DNA of 64,000 nt from Thermococcus sp. MAR1 (GTDB taxonomy: Archaea > Methanobacteriota_B > Thermococci > Thermococcales > Thermococcaceae), in assembly GCF_012027305.1 (NCBI RefSeq), contig NZ_SNUF01000001.1:248001-312000 (forward strand), written 5' to 3'. Each line of letters opens with the position of its first letter. Within the stretch, counting starts at the first letter, position 1. Shown here piece after piece: positions 8,909 through 16,590 of the stretch. The notes under the pieces were generated by a model. The model made no database searches. It worked only from the letters and a program-made list of their open reading frames with translations, and was not told the origin of the DNA. A program made the translations under genes and the position numbers.

Positions 8909-9718
8909 ATGGAAGTGATGGCCAGCATAATGCGCGACCACATCCTGAGCCTCCTCAAGGAGGGCAGGCGCATAGACGGCCGCGCTCTTGAGGATTATCG
9001 CGACCTCGAGGTCAGGGTCAACGTCATTGAGAAGGCCGAGGGTTCCGCTTGGGTTAAGCTAGGCAACACCCAGGTCTTGGTTGGCATAAAGGTGGACATG
9101 GGTGAGCCCTTCCCCGACCTCCCGGAGAAGGGAGTCATAACGACTAATGTCGAGCTCGTGCCCCTAGCTTCCCCGAGCTTTGAGCCCGGACCGCCTGATG
9201 AGAACGCCATAGAGCTGGCCAGAGTCGTGGACAGGGGCATAAGGGAGAGCCAGGCGGTGGAGCTGGAGAAGCTCGTCATCGTCCCCGGCAAGCTCGTAAG
9301 GGTGGTCTTCATAGACGTCCACGTTCTCGACCACGACGGCAACCTTCTCGACGCCAGCGGAATAGGTGCCATAGCTGCCCTGCTGAGCACGAAGATTCCG
9401 AAGGTAGTCTACAACGAGGAGAAAGATGAGGTCGAGGTTCTCGACGAGTACGAGCCCCTGCCGGTGAGCAAGATACCGATCCCGGTTACCATAGCCAAGA
9501 TCGGCGGCAACCTGCTCGCCGACCCGAACCTGGACGAGGAGCGCGTCATGGACGGCAGGATAACCATAACCACCGACGAGAACGGCATGATTTCCTCTGT
9601 CCAGAAGAGCGAGGGAGGCAGCTTCAAGCTGGAGGAGGTTATGTACGCAGTTGACCTCGCCCTGAAGAAGGCCGCCGAGATAAGGGAGAAGGTTCTTGAG
9701 GCCGTCAAGGCCGGGTGA
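8909..9718 (+). CDS. rrp42: Exosome structural subunit Rrp42
   Basis: 269 residues. Second RNase PH-fold subunit that alternates with Rrp41 in the hexameric exosome ring; it binds RNA but lacks the phosphorolytic site. Sequence hallmarks are EGRRIDGRALEDYR at the N-terminus and the DVHVLDHDGNLLDASGIGAIAAL segment. I start at ATG 8909, preceded by GGAGGTGAG, one base after the rrp41 stop; an in-frame GTG at 8894 is the alternative. Last gene of the superoperon. Confidence 0.96.
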   Translation: MEVMASIMRDHILSLLKEGRRIDGRALEDYRDLEVRVNVIEKAEGSAWVKLGNTQVLVGIKVDMGEPFPDLPEKGVITTNVELVPLASPSFEPGPPDENAIELARVVDRGIRESQAVELEKLVIVPGKLVRVVFIDVHVLDHDGNLLDASGIGAIAALLSTKIPKVVYNEEKDEVEVLDEYEPLPVSKIPIPVTIAKIGGNLLADPNLDEERVMDGRITITTDENGMISSVQKSEGGSFKLEEVMYAVDLALKKAAEIREKVLEAVKAG

Positions 9719-9748
9719 ACCTTTTCTTTTCACTTCCCGGTGGTTGCT

Positions 9749-10045
9749 ATGGGGGCGTCCCTTTTCGTTGACGTCATAGCCCTCGCGGTGCTGGTGCTCT
9801 TCCTGCTCCAGTTTCTCAGGCTGGCTGTTGCCGGTGGCTCCAGGAAGGAGCTCTACCTAACGCTCGCCCTTTTCTCGATTACTCTGGGCGTCTGGCTCAT
9901 CTACAACGCCTCCTTCACCTGGGGGTGGGACTTCTACACTTACGTGCCCCTGGCTTTCGCGGTTGCCACCTTCCTCCTCAGCGTCTTCGGGCTGTTCCGG
10001 CTGCGGGAAGAGGAGGGGTTGGGGGGTTTTCAGAAAGAGATATAA
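9749..10045 (+). CDS. Small three-helix membrane protein, unknown
   Basis: 98 residues with three hydrophobic segments (about 2-23, 31-49 and 59-78) and a charged tail. The start is ATG 9749 after GGTGGTTGCT; a GTG at 9740 is in frame. It sits between the exosome operon and the sepF promoter. No recognised family; possibly an integral membrane accessory protein. Confidence 0.7.
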   Translation: MGASLFVDVIALAVLVLFLLQFLRLAVAGGSRKELYLTLALFSITLGVWLIYNASFTWGWDFYTYVPLAFAVATFLLSVFGLFRLREEEGLGGFQKEI

Positions 10046-10047
10046 AC
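10039..10047 (+). promoter_or_regulatory. TATA box of sepF
   Basis: GATATAAAC, with purine-rich BRE-like sequence CAGAAAGA just upstream, lies about 50 bases before the sepF ATG. Confidence 0.55.
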
Positions 10048-10096
10048 ACCAATGCCCAAATTAATCCAGCCTTACGATTAACTGGGGGGAACAGTT

Positions 10097-10492
10097 ATGG
10101 GATTGTTTGACAGCCTCAAAAAGAAGGACGAAAAGGCCAAGAAGAAGCCGCCCGCGGCGATTAAAAAGGAGGTAGCTCCCAGGCGTGACATCGATGTCAT
10201 TCCTCTTGAGGAGGATGTTCTTGCTAAGGAGATAGTCAAGCCCCAGGTCAGGTACCTCAAGAAGATCGTCGTCACCAGCTACGCCGACCTTGAGAGGATC
10301 TCGGAGGAGCTCCAGAACGGCAACATAATCCTGGTCGACCTCACCCCGCTCGAGGTCAAGCCGGAAGTTCTTGAGAAGGTTGCCGAGCAGATAAAGGGAA
10401 TGGTCAGCGCCCTTGGCGGACAGGCCGCTAAAATCTGCAAGCACGAGATAAAACTGATTCTCGTTCCGGCGGACATCAGGATAACCAAGTGA
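10097..10492 (+). CDS. sepF: Cell division protein SepF
   Basis: 131 residues. Membrane anchor of FtsZ in archaea that use FtsZ. The N-terminus MGLFDSLKKKDEKAKKK is a short amphipathic membrane-targeting helix followed by a basic linker. The C-terminal DUF552/SepF domain spans about residues 50-131 (VTSYADLERISEELQNG, GMVSALGGQAAKI). It has its own promoter, a GGGGGGAACAGTT leader before the ATG, and a T-rich terminator after the stop. Confidence 0.92.
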   Translation: MGLFDSLKKKDEKAKKKPPAAIKKEVAPRRDIDVIPLEEDVLAKEIVKPQVRYLKKIVVTSYADLERISEELQNGNIILVDLTPLEVKPEVLEKVAEQIKGMVSALGGQAAKICKHEIKLILVPADIRITK

Positions 10493-10507
10493 TGCTTTCT
10501 TTTTCTA
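10493..10507 (+). terminator. Oligo-T terminator after sepF
   Basis: The stop codon is followed by TGCTTTCTTTTTCTA, an intrinsic archaeal-type oligo-T termination signal. Confidence 0.5.
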
Positions 10508-10514
10508 TCCTACG

Positions 10515-10524
10515 ATTTTATAAG
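10515..10524 (+). promoter_or_regulatory. TATA box of the ZPR1-like gene
   Basis: ATTTTATAAG lies about 40 bases upstream of the ATG at 10558, giving a short leader containing GGTGATGAG. Confidence 0.5.
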
Positions 10525-10557
10525 GGGTTAACTGAGTCTATTCTTCGGTGATGAGAG

Positions 10558-11184
10558 ATGACCGAGAGGAAAGGAGAGATTCAGGAGATCCGGCTGGGAG
10601 ACTGTCCAATCTGCGGGGGTAAGGGCACGCTCAAGGCCCTTCAGTACGTTCACGACATCCCCTACTTCGGGAAGGTCATGGAGAGCACGATAATCTGTGA
10701 GCGCTGTGGATATAGAAACGCCGACGTCATGATACTGGAGGACAGGCCGCCGAAGCTCTACAGCGTAAAGGTTGAGGAGGAAAAGGACCTCTTCACCCGC
10801 GTTGTGAGAAGCAAGAGCGGAACCATCGAGCTGGAGGAGATAGGGGTCAAGATAGAACCCGGGCCTGCTGCTGAAGGTTTCGTCAGCAACGTTGAAGGCG
10901 TTTTAGAGCGCGTCAGGGAGACCCTGATGATGGCCAAACACTTCAGGCAGCAGGAAGGCGATGAAGAAGCTGTTAAAAAGGCCGAGGAGATACTCCAGTA
11001 CATCGAGGAGGTCAAGGAGGGTAAAAAACCCCTCACAGTGAGGATCATGGATCCCCTCGGCAACAGCGCCCTCATCGGCGAAAAGGTGAAGAGCAGGCTT
11101 TTGACGCAGGAGGAAATCAAAAAGCTTAGTCTCGGTCCCTACGTAATCGTTGAGCCGGAAGAAGGCGAGGGAAAAGAGGATTAG
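10558..11184 (+). CDS. ZPR1-type zinc finger protein
   Basis: 208 residues. Single ZPR1 module: a four-Cys zinc site (CPICGGKG...CERCGYRN, about residues 16-47) followed by the beta-helical ZPR1 domain (RVVRSKSGTIELEEIGVKIEPG) and a helical stretch. Eukaryotic ZPR1 contains two such modules and acts as a chaperone for elongation factor 1A; archaeal members have one. The archaeal role is unproven but EF1A folding is the natural hypothesis. Its 3' end overlaps the convergent ASCH gene by 4 bp. Confidence 0.88.
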   Translation: MTERKGEIQEIRLGDCPICGGKGTLKALQYVHDIPYFGKVMESTIICERCGYRNADVMILEDRPPKLYSVKVEEEKDLFTRVVRSKSGTIELEEIGVKIEPGPAAEGFVSNVEGVLERVRETLMMAKHFRQQEGDEEAVKKAEEILQYIEEVKEGKKPLTVRIMDPLGNSALIGEKVKSRLLTQEEIKKLSLGPYVIVEPEEGEGKED

Positions 11185-11705
11185 AGATACACGGCCTCCC
11201 GCGCCAGGAGGTCCTCTATCAAAGCTTTAACCCATGGTTTTCTGGTTTTCCTTGAGAGGTGGATTATCCCCTCAACGTGGACTCCATAGCGCTCCTTCAT
11301 CTCCTCCTTGCTCATCGGCTCTTTGAAGAGGAAAGGCCTCTCTATTGTGAACGCATAACCGTACTCCCTGATGTATTCCCCCAGCCAGCGCTTCCCGTTA
11401 TCGCCGTGAACAATGGCCAGCCCGCTGGTTTCCTTCGTCATCTCCCAGAGCGTGTCGAGGTCTGCCTTTATTACCTCGCCCACCTCGAAGCCTCCTGCAA
11501 TGGTTCCCCTCCTCGTTAATGTCTGCTCCTCGTGGAGGCCGAGCCTTCTCAGGGTGTCCCTCAGCTCGTAGGGGTTTCCCCTGGCAACATAGAGGAAAAC
11601 GGTGTCCCCCTCACTGAATGCCCTGGCTTTCCTAAGCTCTACCGTCTTGAGCCCCCGGAAGATGAGCTCCGCGTAGACTTGGTGGAGCGCTATCACGTGC
11701 TCCAT
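11181..11705 (-). CDS. ASCH-domain protein, probable RNA-binding
   Basis: 174 residues. The N-terminal half (ALHQVYAELIFRGLKTVELRKARAF) is a typical ASCH/PUA-like fold start, with the basic VELRK motif that lines the putative nucleic-acid groove. ASCH proteins are linked to RNA processing or translation control; some hydrolyse modified nucleosides. I start at ATG 11705 behind GCGGTGAAACT rather than the upstream in-frame codon. Exact role unknown. Confidence 0.8.
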   Translation of the reverse strand: MEHVIALHQVYAELIFRGLKTVELRKARAFSEGDTVFLYVARGNPYELRDTLRRLGLHEEQTLTRRGTIAGGFEVGEVIKADLDTLWEMTKETSGLAIVHGDNGKRWLGEYIREYGYAFTIERPFLFKEPMSKEEMKERYGVHVEGIIHLSRKTRKPWVKALIEDLLAREAVYL

Positions 11706-11776
11706 AGTTTCACCGCACACACTTTTGAAAAAAGGTTAAAAATCTTGGCTTCTTAATTAGGATTAGTGGTGGTAAT

Positions 11777-12151
11777 ATGTCCTCGGTGAGAAGGGTGACG
11801 GCATGGAGGATGGGTTATCTCTCCATCGGAGTAATCTTTGTGCTGATTGGGGTTCTCGTGGGCCATTATGTGGAAGAACTCTTCGGCATGTTCTTCGGAA
11901 TATTCGGCCTCTCCCTCCTGTTCGAGGCCTGCAGGAAGAGTGCTCTCCTCGTTTCCTCTGGTAAAGACGAGTTTAAAGTTATCGTCAGGGGAAGAAAGCC
12001 ACCTTTCAATGTCATTATCCAGAAAAACGGCAAATCCCTCTGGAAGGGAAAGGTTACCGACTACGTGGAGGTTGGGAATTTCTCCTTTGACCTTGTTGAT
12101 GGAAAGCTCCTCGTGAGGTTTAGAGGTAAACCGCTGGGGAGGCTGCCTTGA
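11777..12151 (+). CDS. Membrane protein, unknown (first of pair)
   Basis: 124 residues. Two closely spaced hydrophobic segments (about 13-30 and 36-50) are followed by a soluble beta-rich domain of about 70 residues (SGKDEFKVIVRGRKPPFNVIIQ). The layout matches the next gene: two helices, then a small beta domain. They overlap by one base (TGATG), so they are translationally coupled. Function not recognised. Confidence 0.7.
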   Translation: MSSVRRVTAWRMGYLSIGVIFVLIGVLVGHYVEELFGMFFGIFGLSLLFEACRKSALLVSSGKDEFKVIVRGRKPPFNVIIQKNGKSLWKGKVTDYVEVGNFSFDLVDGKLLVRFRGKPLGRLP

Positions 12152-12561
12152 TGAGGCTCGAAAAAGTTTACGTGAAGAGTGAACGGCTATGGAGGTTGGG
12201 GCTATTCTACCTCGCGCTGTCAATTCCGTTCTTCGTCATAGGTTTGGCTACAAACCGGGCGGTTTTCCCAGTGGTGAATGTTTCCATAGCTCTTCTTTTC
12301 CTGGTTCTGGCGCACCGGCTTCGAGCGATTAGAGTGTCGTGCGAAGGAAAGACCTTCCTTCTCGTCCCTGACTACTTGACTTCAAGCCTGGTTATCAAAG
12401 ATTCCTCCGGCGAAATCTTCAGGAGGGAGTTGTTCCCACCGGTTGGGAAGAGGGAAATAGAAACTCCCTGTGGGAAAATCATCGTTGAGGTGACCCCCCA
12501 TCGCTTCGGGAAGGTGGACTTGGTAGTAAAAGCAGGAGAGGGGAGAATCAGGATTCCCTAA
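12151..12561 (+). CDS. Membrane protein, unknown (second of pair)
   Basis: 136 residues. Two hydrophobic segments (about 14-33 and 38-57) precede a beta-rich soluble domain (CEGKTFLLVPDYLTSSLVIKDSSG). The architecture parallels the preceding gene, suggesting distant paralogues or partner subunits. The start ATG overlaps the upstream TGA. The 3' end overlaps the convergent homoserine dehydrogenase gene by 14 bp. Confidence 0.7.
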   Translation: MRLEKVYVKSERLWRLGLFYLALSIPFFVIGLATNRAVFPVVNVSIALLFLVLAHRLRAIRVSCEGKTFLLVPDYLTSSLVIKDSSGEIFRRELFPPVGKREIETPCGKIIVEVTPHRFGKVDLVVKAGEGRIRIP

Positions 12562-13558
12562 GCTTCATCGAGGCCTTTATGATGTCGCCCACTACTCCGC
12601 TTGCCGTCTCCTTCAATCCCGCACCGGCTCCCTTGATGACCAGCTCGCCGAGCAGATCGGTCTTTATTACCGCTGCATTCTCGTGGCTTTCCACAGCCAG
12701 GGGATCCTTCTTCGGAACTTCTCTCGGCTCTACTGTGATTTCTTCTTCTCTAACCTCTGCCACGAGCCTTATGGTATTGCCTCTCTCGCGGGCCCGTCTA
12801 ACCTCCTCGGGGGTTATCTCCGCTATGCCCTTGGCATGAGCGTCGTTGAATGTTACTGGGTAGAATGCTAGGCAGTGGAGTATAGTTGCCTTGTAGCCTG
12901 CGTCTATGCCCAGCACGTCTCCGCTGGGGTCGCGCTCGGCTATTCCGAGCTTCTGGGCTTCTCTCAAAGCGTCTTCAAAGTCCAGCCCTACCTCCATCCG
13001 ACTCAGAATGAAGGTCGTTGTGGCGTTTAAAACCGCCTCTATCCTCTCAACGGTGTCCCCCTTCAGCCCATCCTGGAGGACGGTTATTATCGGCGTCCCC
13101 GCCATAACTGTTGCCTCGAACCGGTAGGGAACGTCTCTCCTCTCCGCCTCCTTGGTCAGCTCGGCGTAGTGAAAGGCCAGGGGCGGCTTGTTGCTCGTGA
13201 CGACGGCTTTGCCGTCCCTCAGCGCCGCCAAGTGCCAGGTCTGGGCGTTTTTATCGTTGGTGACGTCCACGACGATATCTGAATCTATCTCCCTGACTGC
13301 CTCCTCGGGCGTGAAGTTGTAGACCTCGTAGTCGTTCGTCCATGAGGAGAGTCTTCCGAAGTTCTCCTTTACCATGAGTGCTTCCCTGAGGGCCATACCC
13401 TCAGGAAGCCATACGACGGCGCTGGTGTCAGCAATGCTCACGACCTTGAACTTTAACCCGTATTTTTCGCGGAAGAGTAACTCCTTCTCCAATAAAACCC
13501 GCGCAACGGCTCTTCCAACGTTTCCAAAACCAAAGAGAGACAGCCTTACCTCCCTCAC
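12548..13558 (-). CDS. hom: Homoserine dehydrogenase
   Basis: 336 residues. NAD(P)-dependent reduction of aspartate semialdehyde to homoserine, a step of threonine and methionine synthesis. The N-terminal Rossmann motif LFGFGNVGRAVARVL is followed by DVTNDKNAQTWHLAALRDGKAVVTSNKPP and the catalytic-domain motif ATVMAGTPIITVLQDG. The C-terminus carries no ACT domain. The start is uncertain: GTG 13558 follows GGTGGTGTCT, and another GTG lies at 13567. Confidence 0.95.
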   Translation of the reverse strand: MREVRLSLFGFGNVGRAVARVLLEKELLFREKYGLKFKVVSIADTSAVVWLPEGMALREALMVKENFGRLSSWTNDYEVYNFTPEEAVREIDSDIVVDVTNDKNAQTWHLAALRDGKAVVTSNKPPLAFHYAELTKEAERRDVPYRFEATVMAGTPIITVLQDGLKGDTVERIEAVLNATTTFILSRMEVGLDFEDALREAQKLGIAERDPSGDVLGIDAGYKATILHCLAFYPVTFNDAHAKGIAEITPEEVRRARERGNTIRLVAEVREEEITVEPREVPKKDPLAVESHENAAVIKTDLLGELVIKGAGAGLKETASGVVGDIIKASMKLRES

Positions 13559-13598
13559 AGACACCACCCTTAAGAAAAGAGAGATTAATGCAGGGAAC

Positions 13599-14444
13599 TC
13601 ACTTGTTGAGGATGACTTTTATAATGTCCATGTCCCTGACGATGCCAACGAGCTCTCCTTCTCCCTTGATGACGGGCAGCTGCTCGATGTGGTACTGAAC
13701 CATCTTCTGGGCCACGTCGTAGATGCTCATGTGGGGCGTTGCAACGACGAGTTCGCGGTTCATTATCTCCGAGACGGGCTTCTTGGGGAGCTGGAGCTCG
13801 GCCTTCTCGAAGAGGAGCGTGGGGTTGCTTTCGAGTATCCAGTCCTCCTCGCTTGATGCTGCCAGTGCAGTCTGCTTCATGACCCTCACGACCTCGCTGT
13901 CCTTCAGGAGGTCGGTCTCGTCAACCATGCCCACGAGGTTGCCCTCGTCGTCGATAACAGGGATTGCCATGGCGTTACAGAGCAGGAGCGCCTTGAGGGC
14001 GGCTTTGAGAGGCGTCCCATGCCAGACAACGCCGACGTTTTTCTGGTAGTATCTCTCGATGGTAACGTTCTTCAGCTTCTCGTTCTTCGCCAGGTAGCGT
14101 CTCACGATGTCCCCAACCGTGAGGATTCCCAGAACCTTGTTCTCATCGTCAACCACAACCACGCGCCTGTAATCCATCTCGAGCATGGCCCTAACGGCCT
14201 TCTTCAGATCATCGTTTGGTTTGACGGTGGGAACGTCCCTCTTAACGAGCATCGCGAGCTGCTCTTCATCAGGGTGAAGCAGAACACGCTTTATGCTTAT
14301 TATTCCGACGAGGGCTTTCGTGTTCTTGTTGATGACGGGGAATGACCTTACTTTATGCTTCCTGAAGAGGCTGAGGGCGTACTCCCTCGTTGCCGGAAGC
14401 TCTATCACTACTGGGTCTGGGGTCATTAAAGTCTTCACGCGCAT
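13599..14444 (-). CDS. Four-CBS-domain protein
   Basis: 281 residues made almost entirely of four CBS motifs (about 3-60, 66-125, 140-200 and 218-280), i.e. two Bateman modules. Each repeat has the G.V...D hallmark (LVGIISIKRVL, VLGILTVGDIVRR, LVGMVDETDLL, LVGIVRDMDII). Bateman modules bind adenosine nucleotides and act as energy sensors, but no catalytic domain is attached, so the partner is unknown. I start at ATG 14444 behind GGTGGTGAAGGA. Confidence 0.9.
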   Translation of the reverse strand: MRVKTLMTPDPVVIELPATREYALSLFRKHKVRSFPVINKNTKALVGIISIKRVLLHPDEEQLAMLVKRDVPTVKPNDDLKKAVRAMLEMDYRRVVVVDDENKVLGILTVGDIVRRYLAKNEKLKNVTIERYYQKNVGVVWHGTPLKAALKALLLCNAMAIPVIDDEGNLVGMVDETDLLKDSEVVRVMKQTALAASSEEDWILESNPTLLFEKAELQLPKKPVSEIMNRELVVATPHMSIYDVAQKMVQYHIEQLPVIKGEGELVGIVRDMDIIKVILNK

Positions 14445-14524
14445 TTCCTTCACCACCGCTTTAACCTAAAGCGCTCTTCTCCTATTTTAAGCTTTTCATT
14501 TAAAAATTGGCAAAAAGGAGAGGG

Positions 14525-15730
14525 TCACCCAAGAACCGCCAGGAAAACTCCAGCGGCCACTGCGGTCCCTATTACTCCGGCGACGTTCGGACCCATCGCG
14601 TGCATGAGGATGAAGTTTCCGGGATCCTCTTCGCTGGCCATTCTCTGAACGACGCGCGCGCTCATTGGAACCGCCGAAACCCCTGCGGCGCCTATCATTG
14701 GGTTTATCCTTCCTCCTGAGAGCTTCATCATGAGCTTTCCGAAGAGCACTCCTCCTGCTGTAGCGCTGGCGAAGGCAACTATTCCGAGACCGAGTATCAT
14801 CAGGGTCTCCTGGGTGAGGAAGCTGTCGGCCCTCATGGTCGAACCAACGCCCAGGCCGAGGAATATGGTGACGATGTTCATGAGCTCCTCCTGTGCCGCT
14901 TTGCTGAGCCTCTCGACGACGCCGCTCTCCCTGAACAGGTTGCCTATCATGAGCATTCCAACGAGTGGTGCTGCACTGGGAACTAAGAGCCCGATGACGA
15001 TCATGCTGATTATCGGGAAGATTATCTTCTCCCTCTTTGACACGGGCCTGAGCTGCTCCATTCTGATTTTTCTCTCCTCCTTGCTCGTGAGGGCCTTTAT
15101 GATGGGTGGCTGGATCAGCGGAACCAGGCTCATGTAGGAGTATGCCGCAACCGCCGTCGCTCCAAGTATCTCCGGTGCGAGTTTTGTGGTCAGGTATATC
15201 GTTGTCGGACCGTCAGCGCCACCTATGATGCCTATCGAAGCAGCTTGGTGGAGGTTGAAGCCGAGGGCCAGAGCCGTTAGCATCGCTATGAACACACCTA
15301 TCTGGGCGGCGGCACCCATCAGGGCGGTCTTTGGATCGGCTATCATCGGACCGAAGTCCGTCATCGCTCCCAGACCGAAGAATATCAGGAGCGGAACTAT
15401 TTCCGTCCTTATAAGGGTGTAATAGATGATATCAAAGATTCCGGGCGGGCCGTACTGCTGGTTTAAGTAGCTCATGGTGGCGAAGATGTTGTCCGCTATG
15501 TTCTCGGGGAGGTTGGGAGCTATCGGCCAGTTGGCCAGGTGGCCGAGAGGTATGTTAACAAGCACCGCGCTGATACCTATCGGGAGCAGCAGGAGCGGCT
15601 CCATCTCGTATCTTATGGCCAGATAGACCAGAGTAAGGCCGACTATTATCATTATCACGTTGCCCACCGTGAGGTTCAGCAGGCCCATGCCCTGAAAGAA
15701 CGTTATTATCGATTCCACGAGTCCCGCCAT
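14525..15730 (-). CDS. mmdB: Methylmalonyl-CoA/oxaloacetate decarboxylase beta subunit (Na+ pump)
   Basis: 401 residues, polytopic. Membrane subunit that decarboxylates carboxybiotin and couples this to Na+ export. Family motifs [15 protein letters not shown] and [17 protein letters not shown] mark the Na+/carboxybiotin pathway. It ends the leftward mmdA-mmdD-mmdC-mmdB cluster, 6 bp after mmdC. In Thermococcales the complex is usually assigned to methylmalonyl-CoA; oxaloacetate cannot be excluded from this subunit alone. Confidence 0.93.
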   Translation of the reverse strand: MAGLVESIITFFQGMGLLNLTVGNVIMIIVGLTLVYLAIRYEMEPLLLLPIGISAVLVNIPLGHLANWPIAPNLPENIADNIFATMSYLNQQYGPPGIFDIIYYTLIRTEIVPLLIFFGLGAMTDFGPMIADPKTALMGAAAQIGVFIAMLTALALGFNLHQAASIGIIGGADGPTTIYLTTKLAPEILGATAVAAYSYMSLVPLIQPPIIKALTSKEERKIRMEQLRPVSKREKIIFPIISMIVIGLLVPSAAPLVGMLMIGNLFRESGVVERLSKAAQEELMNIVTIFLGLGVGSTMRADSFLTQETLMILGLGIVAFASATAGGVLFGKLMMKLSGGRINPMIGAAGVSAVPMSARVVQRMASEEDPGNFILMHAMGPNVAGVIGTAVAAGVFLAVLG

Positions 15731-15736
15731 GGCCCT

Positions 15737-16201
15737 TCACCCTAGTTCGATTAGTGTTTGTCCGGTGTCGACGGTGTCGCCTTCTTTGACGAGGATTTTT
15801 TTAACCACTCCGTCTTTTGGTGCTGGAATCTCGTTCTCCATTTTCATTGCTTCCAGGACGAGTAATCCCTGGCCGGTTTTGACCTGCTCGCCCTCCTTCA
15901 CGAGGATTCTCAAAATCTTGCCGGGCATTGGGGCGGTGACCGCTCCTTCACCAGCCGGAGCTGGGGTTGGCGCTACCGGGGCAGGGGTTGGAGCAGGGGC
16001 CGGAGCAGCAACGGGTGCAGACGAAGGAACAGCGGCTACAGGGGCAGCACTGGTGCTCAGGGCACTCATGTCGATTCCCAGGCCCTTCGCCTCGACGGTG
16101 TACTCCCTGTCCTCAAAGGCAACCTTAAAGCGACCCATTCCAAGCTCCTCAACCTCAACCTCGTACTCAATACCATCCACGATGACCTTGACCTTCGCCA
16201 T
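15737..16201 (-). CDS. mmdC: Biotin carboxyl carrier subunit of the decarboxylase
   Basis: 154 residues. The N-terminal beta domain is followed by a Pro/Ala-rich swinging linker (about 60-85: APAPAPTPAPVAPTPAPAG) and a biotinyl domain with the modified lysine in VLEAMKMENEIPAPKDG. It carries CO2 from the carboxyltransferase (mmdA product) to the membrane decarboxylase (mmdB product). The start is ATG 16201 after GGTGAAG. Biotin attachment needs a BirA-type ligase encoded elsewhere. Confidence 0.95.
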   Translation of the reverse strand: MAKVKVIVDGIEYEVEVEELGMGRFKVAFEDREYTVEAKGLGIDMSALSTSAAPVAAVPSSAPVAAPAPAPTPAPVAPTPAPAGEGAVTAPMPGKILRILVKEGEQVKTGQGLLVLEAMKMENEIPAPKDGVVKKILVKEGDTVDTGQTLIELG

Positions 16202-16203
16202 CT

Positions 16204-16581
16204 TCACCACTTCCCGAGCTCGTAGTTGAAGTCCTCAACTTCCTCCATGCTCGACTGGACGCCGTAGAGGCGCCAGGCATCTGAAACCTTCCTCTTGAAC
16301 GGCAGGGGCCTGAGCTGTGAGGCCTTCTCGGCAGTGTATGCCAGCACAGCGGCCGTTATGACCGCGAGGTCCCTCGGGGGTATGGCCGGCTTTTCCTCCT
16401 TGGCCTCCGGGGCAGGAACGGGAACCGGAGCGGAAGCGGGCTTTTCCCGCTCCACCAGCCTTCTCTCGGTCCAGCCAACTGCGTAGAGAACGACCGCCAG
16501 GATGCTGAGTACCATGAAGACTATGGTAACACCCAGCACCGTCAGGTTCAGGCCCTCCATAAACTCGCTCATCACGACCAT
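16204..16581 (-). CDS. mmdD: Decarboxylase delta/gamma subunit (OadG-like)
   Basis: 125 residues. One N-terminal transmembrane helix (GLNLTVLGVTIVFMVLSILA), a Pro/Ala/Glu-rich linker and a short C-terminal region, the layout of OadG/MmdD subunits that anchor and assemble the decarboxylase. ATG 16581 follows GAGGTGTTAGC; ATG 16572 is possible. It lies between mmdA and mmdC with short gaps (9 and 2 bp). Confidence 0.88.
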   Translation of the reverse strand: MVVMSEFMEGLNLTVLGVTIVFMVLSILAVVLYAVGWTERRLVEREKPASAPVPVPAPEAKEEKPAIPPRDLAVITAAVLAYTAEKASQLRPLPFKRKVSDAWRLYGVQSSMEEVEDFNYELGKW

Positions 16582-16590
16582 GCTAACACC

